From Hyphomicrobium_A sp963728165 (GTDB taxonomy: Bacteria; Pseudomonadota; Alphaproteobacteria; Rhizobiales; Hyphomicrobiaceae), in the NCBI GenBank assembly GCA_963728165.1, contig CAVSIY010000002.1, forward strand, positions 124,001 to 188,000: a DNA stretch of 64,000 nucleotides. Direction: 5' to 3'. Position numbers and translations under genes: made by a program. Numbering within the stretch: position 1 is the stretch's first letter; each line of letters starts with the position of its first letter. Positions 7,541 to 14,856 of this stretch are shown in pieces. The notes under the pieces are model-generated. The model had not been told where the DNA came from. It worked only from the letters and a program-made list of their open reading frames with translations, and made no database searches.

Positions 7541-8005
7541 TCAGTCTGTCGCCAACGTTACCGACACCTTCTCACCGGGACGCACCGCCTTCAAGACCCC
7601 GACGTCGTCCAGCGCACGGGCCCATAAGTTGCAGGGGCGCGGCAATCGGAGCTCGCCCGGCCGCGAGATGGGGGTGGGGCCGAAGGCGATGATCACCCGG
7701 TCGTCCTCCACCCAGAAGCAGATGTCGCCGGGTGCGGCAATGAGGCGGGCGCCGCGCTCGCGCCCGGATTCGACCGGCGTCTCGAAATGTATCGCTTGGC
7801 CCCAGGTCTCGGCGGTGGAATGGAGCGGCAGCGCCTGCCAGATCCGCTCGGCGGTGGGGGTGTCGAGGAGTTGGGCCCTGACCTGGGCGCGGCCCGCCGT
7901 GATGAGGATGCGCCGCTCCTCGGGGCGCATCGCACGGCGGCGCTTCTGGGCCTCGTCGGGCCGGACCGCGCGGTTGTGCTCTCTGAGGATATTGGTCGGC
8001 ATCAT
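7541..8005 (-). CDS. Cyclophilin-like (TM1367-type) protein, paralogue B
   Basis: A 154-residue paralogue of the neighbouring 6964-7356 product. It shares TPTAERIWQALPL, the ETWGQAIHFETPV strand, GDICFWVEDDRVIIAFGPTPISRPGELRLPRPCNLWARALDD and a VRPGEKVSV ending. It carries about 25 extra N-terminal residues (HNRAVRPDEAQKRRRAM); an internal ATG at 7930 would give a 129-residue form matching its paralogue, and neither start has a strong ribosome site. Same-strand tandem placement points to local duplication. Function unknown. Confidence 0.75.
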   Translation of the reverse strand: MMPTNILREHNRAVRPDEAQKRRRAMRPEERRILITAGRAQVRAQLLDTPTAERIWQALPLHSTAETWGQAIHFETPVESGRERGARLIAAPGDICFWVEDDRVIIAFGPTPISRPGELRLPRPCNLWARALDDVGVLKAVRPGEKVSVTLATD

Positions 8006-8050
8006 GTCCCGCGGCGGCCGGACGCCGGCGAGCGGCGCCGCGGCGTCGCC

Positions 8051-9295
8051 TCAGGCCGGCGGCGGCCCGAACACCAAGACCGCATTGAGGCCGCCGAAGG
8101 CGAAGGAGTTCGACATCGCATAGTTGACCTCCAGATCCCGCCCGACATTGGGGATGTAGTCGAGGTCGCACTCGGGGTCGGGGTCGTCGAGGCCGATCGT
8201 CGGCGGCACCCAGTTGTCCTGCATGGCGCGAATGCAGGCCGCCGCCTCGATGCCGCCGCCCGCACCCAGCGGGTGACCGTGCATCGACTTGGTGGAGGAG
8301 ATCGCCAGGTTCTTGGCGTGGTTGCCGAACACACCCTTGATGGCACGGGTCTCGTTGGCATCGTTGATGGTCGTCGCGGTGCCGTGGGCGTTGAGATACT
8401 CGATGTCGGAGGGAGCGAGGCCGGCGTCCTCGAGCGCGTCGCGCATCGCCACCATCGGCCCCTCGATGTCGGGGTTGACCATGTCCCTGGCGTCCGACGA
8501 CATGCCGTATCCGACGATCTCCGCTAAGATGTTGGCGCCGCGTTCCTGGGCGTGCTCCAGCGATTCCAGAACCAGGACGCCGGCGCCCTCGGCGAGCACC
8601 GTCCCGTTGCGCTTCTTGGCGAACGGGTAGCAGCCTTCCGGAGACAGCACGTGCAGGGCCTGCCAGGCTTTCATCGTGCCATAGGTGATGACCGCCTCGG
8701 ACGCCCCGGCGAGCGCCACGTCGACGACGCCGTTCTTGATGTAGTCGCGCGCGATGCCGATGGCATGCGTGGCGGTCGAGCAGGCCGAGCAGGTGGCGAA
8801 CGTCGGCCCTTTGACGCCGAACTCAATGCCGACGTGGGCGCTTGCCGAGGAGCCGATGATGCGCAACAGCGTCAGCGGATGGGTAGCACGCTTGCCTTCC
8901 AGAAACAGCGCCCGGTAGGACTGCTCGAAGGTGACGAGGCCGCCCGCGCCCGAGCCGATGATGCAGGCCGAGCGGTAGGGATCGGCGAGGGGAACGGCAA
9001 GACCTGACTGCTTGACGGCCTCGTCGGCCGCCGCGGCGGCGAACCACGAGTAGCGGTCCGCGTGCATGACGAGCTTGTCGCGCTGGAAATGCTTCAGTCG
9101 AACCTTGGGGTCGAAGTCCTTGATCTGCGCTGCGATCAGGATCTTCAGATCCTCGAGCGGAAAGCCTCCGAGTGCGGTGACGCCGCACTTCGCCGCCTTC
9201 ATCGACTCCCAGAACGTATCGACGGTGAGGCCGATCGGCGTGACCACGCCCATCCCCGTCACCACGACGCGGCGTGCGCCGTCAGCCTTTGCCAT
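8051..9295 (-). CDS. Beta-ketoacyl-ACP synthase II (FabF/NodE-like)
   Basis: A 414-residue condensing enzyme extending acyl chains with malonyl-ACP. The catalytic triad is visible: Cys172 in SACSTATHAIG, His304 in YLNAHGTATT and His341 in KSMHGHPLGAGG, with Lys336 in the same loop. The C-terminal SNSFAFGGLNAVLVF motif is normal for FabF. The upstream acyl carrier protein gene (9434-9706) is on the same strand, 138 nt away, which suggests a dedicated synthase/carrier pair rather than the main fatty acid locus, where fabF normally follows acpP with fabD and fabG. The product could be a specialised acyl chain such as the very long lipid A acyl chain of Rhizobiales, but the other genes of that pathway are not here. 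Confidence 0.9.
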   Translation of the reverse strand: MAKADGARRVVVTGMGVVTPIGLTVDTFWESMKAAKCGVTALGGFPLEDLKILIAAQIKDFDPKVRLKHFQRDKLVMHADRYSWFAAAAADEAVKQSGLAVPLADPYRSACIIGSGAGGLVTFEQSYRALFLEGKRATHPLTLLRIIGSSASAHVGIEFGVKGPTFATCSACSTATHAIGIARDYIKNGVVDVALAGASEAVITYGTMKAWQALHVLSPEGCYPFAKKRNGTVLAEGAGVLVLESLEHAQERGANILAEIVGYGMSSDARDMVNPDIEGPMVAMRDALEDAGLAPSDIEYLNAHGTATTINDANETRAIKGVFGNHAKNLAISSTKSMHGHPLGAGGGIEAAACIRAMQDNWVPPTIGLDDPDPECDLDYIPNVGRDLEVNYAMSNSFAFGGLNAVLVFGPPPA

Positions 9296-9433
9296 AGTGC
9301 TTGTGTACCTGCCGGTTGTGGGCGTCGCGGATGACGCCGGAAGATGAGCTCAAGTGCGAGCCCACACGTGGGGAGATTGAGGCTCGCGCGCCGAAGACCT
9401 GCTCCGGCCGCTCTCTACTCTAGACGCTAAGCC

Positions 9434-9706
9434 TTAAGCCTTCGCGCCTGCCGCGGCCGGGCCCTTAGCCATCAGGTCCTTAACGCGATCGACGACCGAT
9501 CCGACCGTCTTGAAGTCCTCGACTTCCTCATTGGCGTTGTAGGGAATCTCGATGCCGAAAGTATCCTCGATGTCAAAAACGATCATCGCAAGGTCGAGCG
9601 ACTCTATCTTCAGATCCGTGAGCGGAGTGGACAAAGAAATGTCGTCCCGCGGCTCCTTCATGTGCTTCTTCAGGATCTCGATGATCTTGGTTCCGACTTC
9701 GTCCAT
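9434..9706 (-). CDS. Acyl carrier protein, divergent
   Basis: A 90-residue acidic helical carrier protein. The phosphopantetheine site is Ser36 in IESLDLAMIVFDIED; the motif reads ESL rather than the usual DSL. The remaining helix pattern (VGTKIIEILKK, FGIEIPYNANEEVEDFKTVGSVVDRV) is that of an ACP. It ends in an alanine-rich tail, GPAAAGAKA. GGGAG stands about 7 nt before the ATG. It does not look like AcpXL and lacks the fabD/fabG neighbours of housekeeping acpP. It is probably a partner for the downstream ketoacyl synthase. Confidence 0.88.
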   Translation of the reverse strand: MDEVGTKIIEILKKHMKEPRDDISLSTPLTDLKIESLDLAMIVFDIEDTFGIEIPYNANEEVEDFKTVGSVVDRVKDLMAKGPAAAGAKA

Positions 9707-10100
9707 TTCACTCTCCCACCCCTACTCATACCGAGCCGGGGGCCCGTGCTGCTTCGTTCCTACCTAGTGCCAGGCCAGTAGCACAACAAGCTGACGCGTC
9801 ACATATCCTTAAACGTCAATCAAGTCCAGCTACGGCGCCTGCAGCGGGTCCCGGAGGAGCCGCCGGCGCAACGTTTAGTTCGGTCCCTCTCCGTGCGCAG
9901 TCTCCGACGATACAGCAAAACCTCTTCACAACCGTTGCGATGCTATACCTTGGAGTGCCCCGCTATGGCCACGGCCCCTAAAAACGTGTTCAATAACAAG
10001 GCGGATTTCAAGGTCCTGTTACCCCAAACCCGACATGGGCCCCAAACTCCGCCAACGGCGTCAGCCGCGGGCACGAGCCTGGTCTGGGAGGCACCCGAGA
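9707..10100. other. Divergent intergenic region between acp and the acyl-CoA ligase
   Basis: A 394-nt gap between two divergently transcribed genes, so it should hold promoters for both. No gene, tRNA or repeat is convincing here. GATGCTATACCTTG near 9939-9952 could include a -10 element for the ligase, but no matching -35 is evident. The 109-residue frame starting at 9893 runs out of frame into the ligase and has no family resemblance. Confidence 0.4.
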
Positions 10101-11834
10101 ATGGCAACCAGAGGCCTGCGAAACGGCCCCGACGCTGCGGCCGCGCCACCCATGCCGTGGCTCGCTCGCTATCCGCGCGCGGTCGATTGGAACATGGCGC
10201 TCAACGTCGCGCCCCTCTATAGCCTGCTCGACGACGCCGTCGCGCGGCACGGCCCCCTGCCCTGCTCGGTCTTTCTCGGCAAGACGCTCACCTATGCGCA
10301 GATCGGCCGCCTGGTCGACCAGGCCGCCGCCGGACTGCAGCGGGCCGGCGTCAAGAAGGGCACCAAGGTCGGGCTCCTGCTTCCGAACACGCCGACATTC
10401 ATCGTTTACTTCTTCGCCGTGCTGAAGGCCGGCGGCACCGTCGTCAACTTCAACCCGCTCTACACCGTCAGCGAGCTCGCCGGTCAGATCAAGGACAGCG
10501 ACACCGAGCTGATGATCACGCTCGACCTCAAGGTGCTGTTCGACAAGGTCGACGCGCTACTGCAATCAGACGTTCTTCCCCGCGCCGTCGTGTGCTCGTT
10601 CACGGCGCTCCTGCCCGGCGCCAAGGCCGCTCTCTTCCGCATGTTCAAGGCCAAGGACCTGGCGCGTCCCCAGCAGTCGCCGGCGGCGGCGCGCATCATT
10701 GCCGAGGCCGACCTGGTGGCCGACGCGGGCACGCCTCAGCGCGTGCCGGTCGATCCCCTGACCGACGTCGCCGTGCTGCAGTATACCGGCGGCACCACCG
10801 GCACGCCCAAGGGGGCCATGCTCTCCCACGCCAACATCTACGTGAACGTGCAGCAGGTCACCTCCTGGCAGCCGGAGCTCGCCGACGGCGAGGAGCGTGT
10901 CCTCGGCATCCTGCCGTTCTTCCACGTCTTCGCGCTGACCGTGGTCATGAACTTCGCCATCGCCAAGGGTGCCGAGATCATCATCATGCCCCGCTTCGCC
11001 CTCGACGAGGCGCTGCATCTCATCGACAAGACGCGCCCCACCGTGATGCCGGGGGTCCCCACCTTGTTCAACGCCCTGTTGAACCACTCCAAGATCAAAA
11101 GCCACAACCTGTCGTCGTTGAAGTACTGCCTCTCGGGCGGCGCCGCGCTCCCCCTCGAGGTCAAGCAGCAGTTCGAGGCGATCACCGGCTGCATGGTGCT
11201 GGAGGGCTACGGCCTGTCGGAGACCTCGCCCGTCGCCACCGTCAATCCGATCGAAGGTCCCGTGAAGCCCGGCTCCATCGGGCTGCCGCTGCCCCAGACC
11301 GTCATCTCCCTGCGCGATCTCGGCGATCCCACGCGCGAGGTGCCGCAAGGCGAGAAGGGCGAGATCTGCATCAAGGGCCCGCAGGTGATGCTCGGCTATT
11401 ACAAACGTCCGCAGGAGACCGCCGATCAGATGGTGGGCGAGTTCCTGCGCACGGGCGACGTGGCGCGCATGGACGCGGAAGGCTTCTTCTTCATCGAGGA
11501 CCGCATCAAGGACCTCATCATCTCGTCGGGCTTCAACGTCTATCCGCGCCGCATCGAGGAGGCGATCTACGAGCACCCGGCCGTGGCCGAGGTCACCGTC
11601 ATCGGCATCAAGGACAAGAAGCGCGGAGAGGCGCCCAAGGCCTTCGTCAAACTGAAGCCCAGGGCGACGGCAACGGCGCAGGAGATCTTCGAGCACCTCA
11701 AACCTCGCATCTCCAAGATCGAGATGCCGGCTGAGATCGAGTTCCGCGATGAATTGCCCAAGACCATGATCGGCAAGCTCTCCAAGAAGGAGCTCGTAGC
11801 CGAGGAGGCCCAGCGCAGCAAGCGCGACGCCTGA
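10101..11834 (+). CDS. fadD: Long-chain fatty-acid-CoA ligase
   Basis: A 577-residue ANL-superfamily enzyme that makes acyl-CoA from fatty acid, ATP and CoA. Visible motifs: the phosphate-binding loop YTGGTTGTPKGAMLSH, GILPFFHVFALT, the adenine motif EGYGLSETSP, and the fatty-acyl signature FLRTGDVARMDAEGFFFIED followed by RIKDLIISSGFNVYPRRIEE. The catalytic lysine region PKTMIGKLSKKEL is near the C-terminus. I choose the ATG at 10101 because GGGAGG lies about 10 nt upstream; an ATG at 10152 is the alternative. It feeds the beta-oxidation genes encoded convergently downstream (fadE, hydratase/dehydrogenase, thiolase). Confidence 0.92.
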   Translation: MATRGLRNGPDAAAAPPMPWLARYPRAVDWNMALNVAPLYSLLDDAVARHGPLPCSVFLGKTLTYAQIGRLVDQAAAGLQRAGVKKGTKVGLLLPNTPTFIVYFFAVLKAGGTVVNFNPLYTVSELAGQIKDSDTELMITLDLKVLFDKVDALLQSDVLPRAVVCSFTALLPGAKAALFRMFKAKDLARPQQSPAAARIIAEADLVADAGTPQRVPVDPLTDVAVLQYTGGTTGTPKGAMLSHANIYVNVQQVTSWQPELADGEERVLGILPFFHVFALTVVMNFAIAKGAEIIIMPRFALDEALHLIDKTRPTVMPGVPTLFNALLNHSKIKSHNLSSLKYCLSGGAALPLEVKQQFEAITGCMVLEGYGLSETSPVATVNPIEGPVKPGSIGLPLPQTVISLRDLGDPTREVPQGEKGEICIKGPQVMLGYYKRPQETADQMVGEFLRTGDVARMDAEGFFFIEDRIKDLIISSGFNVYPRRIEEAIYEHPAVAEVTVIGIKDKKRGEAPKAFVKLKPRATATAQEIFEHLKPRISKIEMPAEIEFRDELPKTMIGKLSKKELVAEEAQRSKRDA

Positions 11835-11863
11835 TTGGGGTCTAACCGCCGGCACACCCACTC

Positions 11864-12018
11864 CGTCATCCCCGCGGAGGCGGGGATCCAGGACACCCAG
11901 CCAAAACTTCTCCGATTGAGAGCGTGCGCCGCTTTCCCATTCACATCATTGCTGGCGATTCCCATCGGCGTGGCACGTGCCGAAGCGTGACTGGGTTCCC
12001 GCCTGCGCGGGAATGACG
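11864..12018. repeat. Pair of inverted REP-like palindromes
   Basis: At 11864-11892 a hairpin starts CGTCATCCCCGC and ends GGGGATCCAGG. At 11991-12018 the same unit lies in the opposite orientation, CTGGGTTCCCGC to GGGAATGACG. They sit between the convergent 3' ends of the ligase and the cyclopropane synthase, where they may act as transcription-ending or mRNA-stabilising hairpins. Related units occur at 24402-24431 and 24529-24558. Confidence 0.75.
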
Positions 12019-12046
12019 TTTGAGGGGAGGCGGGCGCTCGTCGTCG

Positions 12047-13375
12047 CTACCGATAAAGGTCGGCGCGGGTCGGCGGCGTGGCGGGCGCGCGCTTGGCCGA
12101 CTTGGAGACCAGCGTCTGGAAGATCCTGAGCGTCCCGCGCGAGAAGGCGAGCGACACGCCGGCGAGATACGCCACCCAGATGCGATACTTCTCCTCGCCC
12201 ACGTATTCGACAGCCCGCGCGTGCTCTGCCGTCAGCCGCTCGCACCATAATTTGCACGTGCGCGCATAATGCAGCCGCCAGGCCTCCACGTCCTGCACCT
12301 CGAAACCGGCACGCTCCATGGCGACGAGCGAGTGCCCGATGTCGTCGAGCTCGCCGCCGGGAAAGATGTACTTGGCGATCGCCTTCTGCTCGGGCCGCAT
12401 CCGCCGCTTGAGCCAGCTCTGCTTGGGCGCGCGTTTGGCGATCGCGTGGTTGAGGAAGAGCCCGTCGCGGGCGAGCAGGCTCTGCATCTTGTGCATGTAG
12501 GCGGGAATGTTCTTCAAGCCGATGTGCTCGTACATGCCGATCGAGGCGATCTTGTCGAACTCGCCGCTCATGGCGGAATAGTCCTTGAGCTCGATGGTCA
12601 CGCGGTCCTGAAGCCCCAGCCGCTTCACCTTCTCGCGCGCAAATGCGAGCTGGTTCTCCGACAGCGTGATGCCGTGCGCGGTGACGCCATAGGTCTTCGC
12701 CGCGTGGCAGACGAGACCGCCCCACCCGCAGCCGATGTCGAGGAAGCGCTCGCCGGCTTTCAAGCGCAGCTTGCGGCAGATCATCTCCAGTTTGTCGGTC
12801 TGCGCTTGCGCGATTGAGTTGCCCCAATCGGTGAAGTAAGCGCAACAGTAGACCATCTCGGGATCGAGAAAGAGCGCATAGAACTCGTCGGAGAGGTCGT
12901 AGTGGAACTGGATGTAGTCCTTGTTGTCGGCCGTCTTGCGCGTCTTGCCGGTGACGTCGCCTTCAAAGCCCTGATCGTCGTGGGCGGCCTTCCCGCGCGC
13001 GAAGAGAAACGGCGACAGCCTGGCGGCGAGCGTCGAGCGCGTCGCGGCCTTTGAGCTTGACCGAGCGGCCGCCGCGATTGAGCTGGGAGCCCAGATCGAT
13101 CAGCGTGCCGCCGGCGAAATCGATGCCCTTGGTCACGTAGTGGCGGATGAAATTGTCGAGCGTCGGCCGGCGCAGCAGCGAGCCGATGACGCCGCGGCCC
13201 GGCGATGCGGATCTCGAAGGGCCCGGTGACGTTGGAGCCCAGCGGCGTACGCGAGCCGTCCCAGAGCCTGAGCGAGGCGTCGAGGTCGAGCTTGGCGCCG
13301 AGCTCGGCCGCCAGCCCCCGCGCCGCCTGCGAGCTGCCGCTCCGCCTTGTCGCTGCCCATGCTCGCACCCGCCAT
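12047..13375 (-). pseudogene. cfa: Cyclopropane-fatty-acyl-phospholipid synthase, three apparent frameshifts
   Basis: CFA synthases use SAM to add a methylene bridge across the double bond of membrane phospholipid acyl chains. The C-terminal two thirds are intact in one frame: FLDIGCGWGG (SAM site), ITLSENQLAFAREK, SIGMYEHIG and HAIAKR. The N-terminal third (LDLDASLRLWDGSRTPLGSN, GSLLRRPTLDNFIRHYVTKG, LSPFLFARGKAAHDDQGFEG) is spread over three other frames. Joining them needs removal of one base at each of three places: a G from the five-G run near 13330, a G near 13195, and one base near 13025-13045. The repaired product would be about 441 residues, normal for the family. The start is uncertain (ATG at 13375 or 13360). 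It is either a decayed gene or a run of sequence errors; I favour the latter. Confidence 0.75.
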
Positions 13376-13447
13376 TGTCCGTCGTTTGCGGCTGCGTGGC
13401 ATACCGCAGCGCGGCTGTCGAGGCCCCGGCTCGGTTGACGAGGGATG

Positions 13448-14753
13448 TCAAGCAGCCTGGTGCATCTCGGCGGCGTCGCGCGTCTCCATGATCGCCGCAA
13501 CGCCCATGCCGCCGGCGGTGCAGATGGAGATGAGGCCGCGACCGCCTTGCTGCGACAAGAGCTTGGCGAGGTTGGCGACGATGCGCGCTCCGGTCGCGGC
13601 GAAGGGGTGCCCGAAGGCGATGGAGGAGCCCTTGATGTTGAGCTTGGCCCGGGTCGATTGCCCCCAGCGGCTCCGGCTTGCCCAGCCGCTCCTTGCAGTA
13701 GGCCGGGTCCTCCCACGCTTTCAGCGTCGACAGCACCTGGGCGGCGAAGGCCTCGTGGATCTCGTAGAGATCGAAGTCCTGCAGCTTCAGCCCGGCGCGG
13801 TCGAGCATCTTGGACACCGCGATCGTCGGCGCCATCAACAGGCCGTCGCCGCCGACGAAATCGTTGGCCGCGGTCTGCGAATAGGTGAGGTAGGCGAGAA
13901 CGGGGAGCCCGCGCTTGGCCGCCCACTCCTCCGAGGCGAGCAGCACGGCGGCAGCGCCGTCGGTCAGGGGCGTGGAGTTGGCCGCCGTCAAGGTGCCGCG
14001 CTCGGTCTTGTCGAAGGCCGTCTTCAAGGTCGCAAGCTTCTCGATTGTTGCGTCCTCGCGGATGTTGTTGTCGCGGAACACGCCCGCGTACGGCACCACG
14101 AGATCGTCCATGTAGCCCGAGCGATAGGCGTCCGCCGCCTTCTTGTGGCTCTCGAGCGCGAAGGCGTCCTGGTCGGCGCGCGAGATGTCCCACACCTGCG
14201 CCATCAGCTCGGCATGCTCGCCCATCGACAGACCGGTGCGCGGCTCGGAGACGGACGGCGGCTTGGGGATGAGCTCGGCCGGCGAGAAACCCTTGAAGGC
14301 CTTCAGCTTGTCCATTGTCGTCTTCTGCAGCGACATCTTGGTGAGGCGCTGCGCCAGCTTCTTCGACACCACGATGGGGGCGTCCGATGTCGTGTCGGAG
14401 CCGACCGCGATGGCGCAGTCGATGTCGCCGGCGGCGATCTTGGCGGCGCTGCCGAGCGCGCCCTGCAAACTCGTGCCGCAGGCCTGCATGATGGTAATGC
14501 CGGGCGTGGAGGCGGCGAGCCTGGTGCCGAGCACGGCTTCGCGCGTGAGATTAAAGTCCTTCGAATGGGTGACGACGGCGCCGCCCAGCACCTCGTCTAT
14601 GTGCTCGCCCTTGAGGTTGTAGCGGTCGACGAGGGCGTTGAGCGCGCCCGTCATCATGTCGAGGTTGGAGAGGTCGGCGTAGAACGTGTTGGAGCGGCAG
14701 AAGGGAATGCGCACTCCGCCGATCACCGCCACGCGTCGCAAGAATCTCTGCAT
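13448..14753 (-). CDS. fadA: Acetyl-CoA C-acyltransferase (thiolase), one apparent frameshift
   Basis: This carries out the thiolytic last step of beta-oxidation. The N-terminal frame holds FYADLSNLDMMTGALNALV, the nucleophile Cys in MQACGTSLQGALGSAAKIA and the YEIHEAFAAQVL histidine. After LGAID near 13655 one extra C (GACCCGGGCC where GACCGGGCC is expected) throws the frame. In the next frame it continues AKLNIKGSSIAFGHPFAATG (catalytic His) and SICTAGGMG (catalytic Cys) to the stop at 13448. The repaired length is 434 residues, normal for a FadI/FadA-like enzyme. It lies between the hydratase/dehydrogenase gene and the cyclopropane synthase, all on the same strand. Probably a functional gene with a sequence error. 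Confidence 0.85.
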
Positions 14754-14774
14754 GCTTCCGATCCCGTCAAAGGC

Positions 14775-14849
14775 GTGTCTGACCCTCTGGGTCTGAGACG
14801 CAATCTGCAAACTGTTCCACTCGGTGTCAGACCCGGAGGGTCAGGCACC
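14775..14849. repeat. GTCTGACCC palindromic repeat, copy 1
   Basis: Two short imperfect palindromes, GTGTCTGACCC...GGGTCTGAGAC at the left and GGTGTCAGACCC...GGGTCAGGCACC at the right, about 25 nt apart. The same two-part unit recurs at 24669-24742. It lies between the hydratase/dehydrogenase stop and the thiolase start. Confidence 0.8.
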
Positions 14850-14856
14850 GTTCGAC

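Noticed and set aside
9893..10222. 109-residue plus-strand frame upstream of the acyl-CoA ligase
   Set aside because: It overlaps the ligase start in another frame and shows no recognisable domain or ribosome site.
12963..14810. A 615-residue protein that seems to fuse thiolase to part of cyclopropane synthase
   Set aside because: It is a read-through product of the frameshift near 13655. The region between is out-of-frame thiolase and intergenic sequence.
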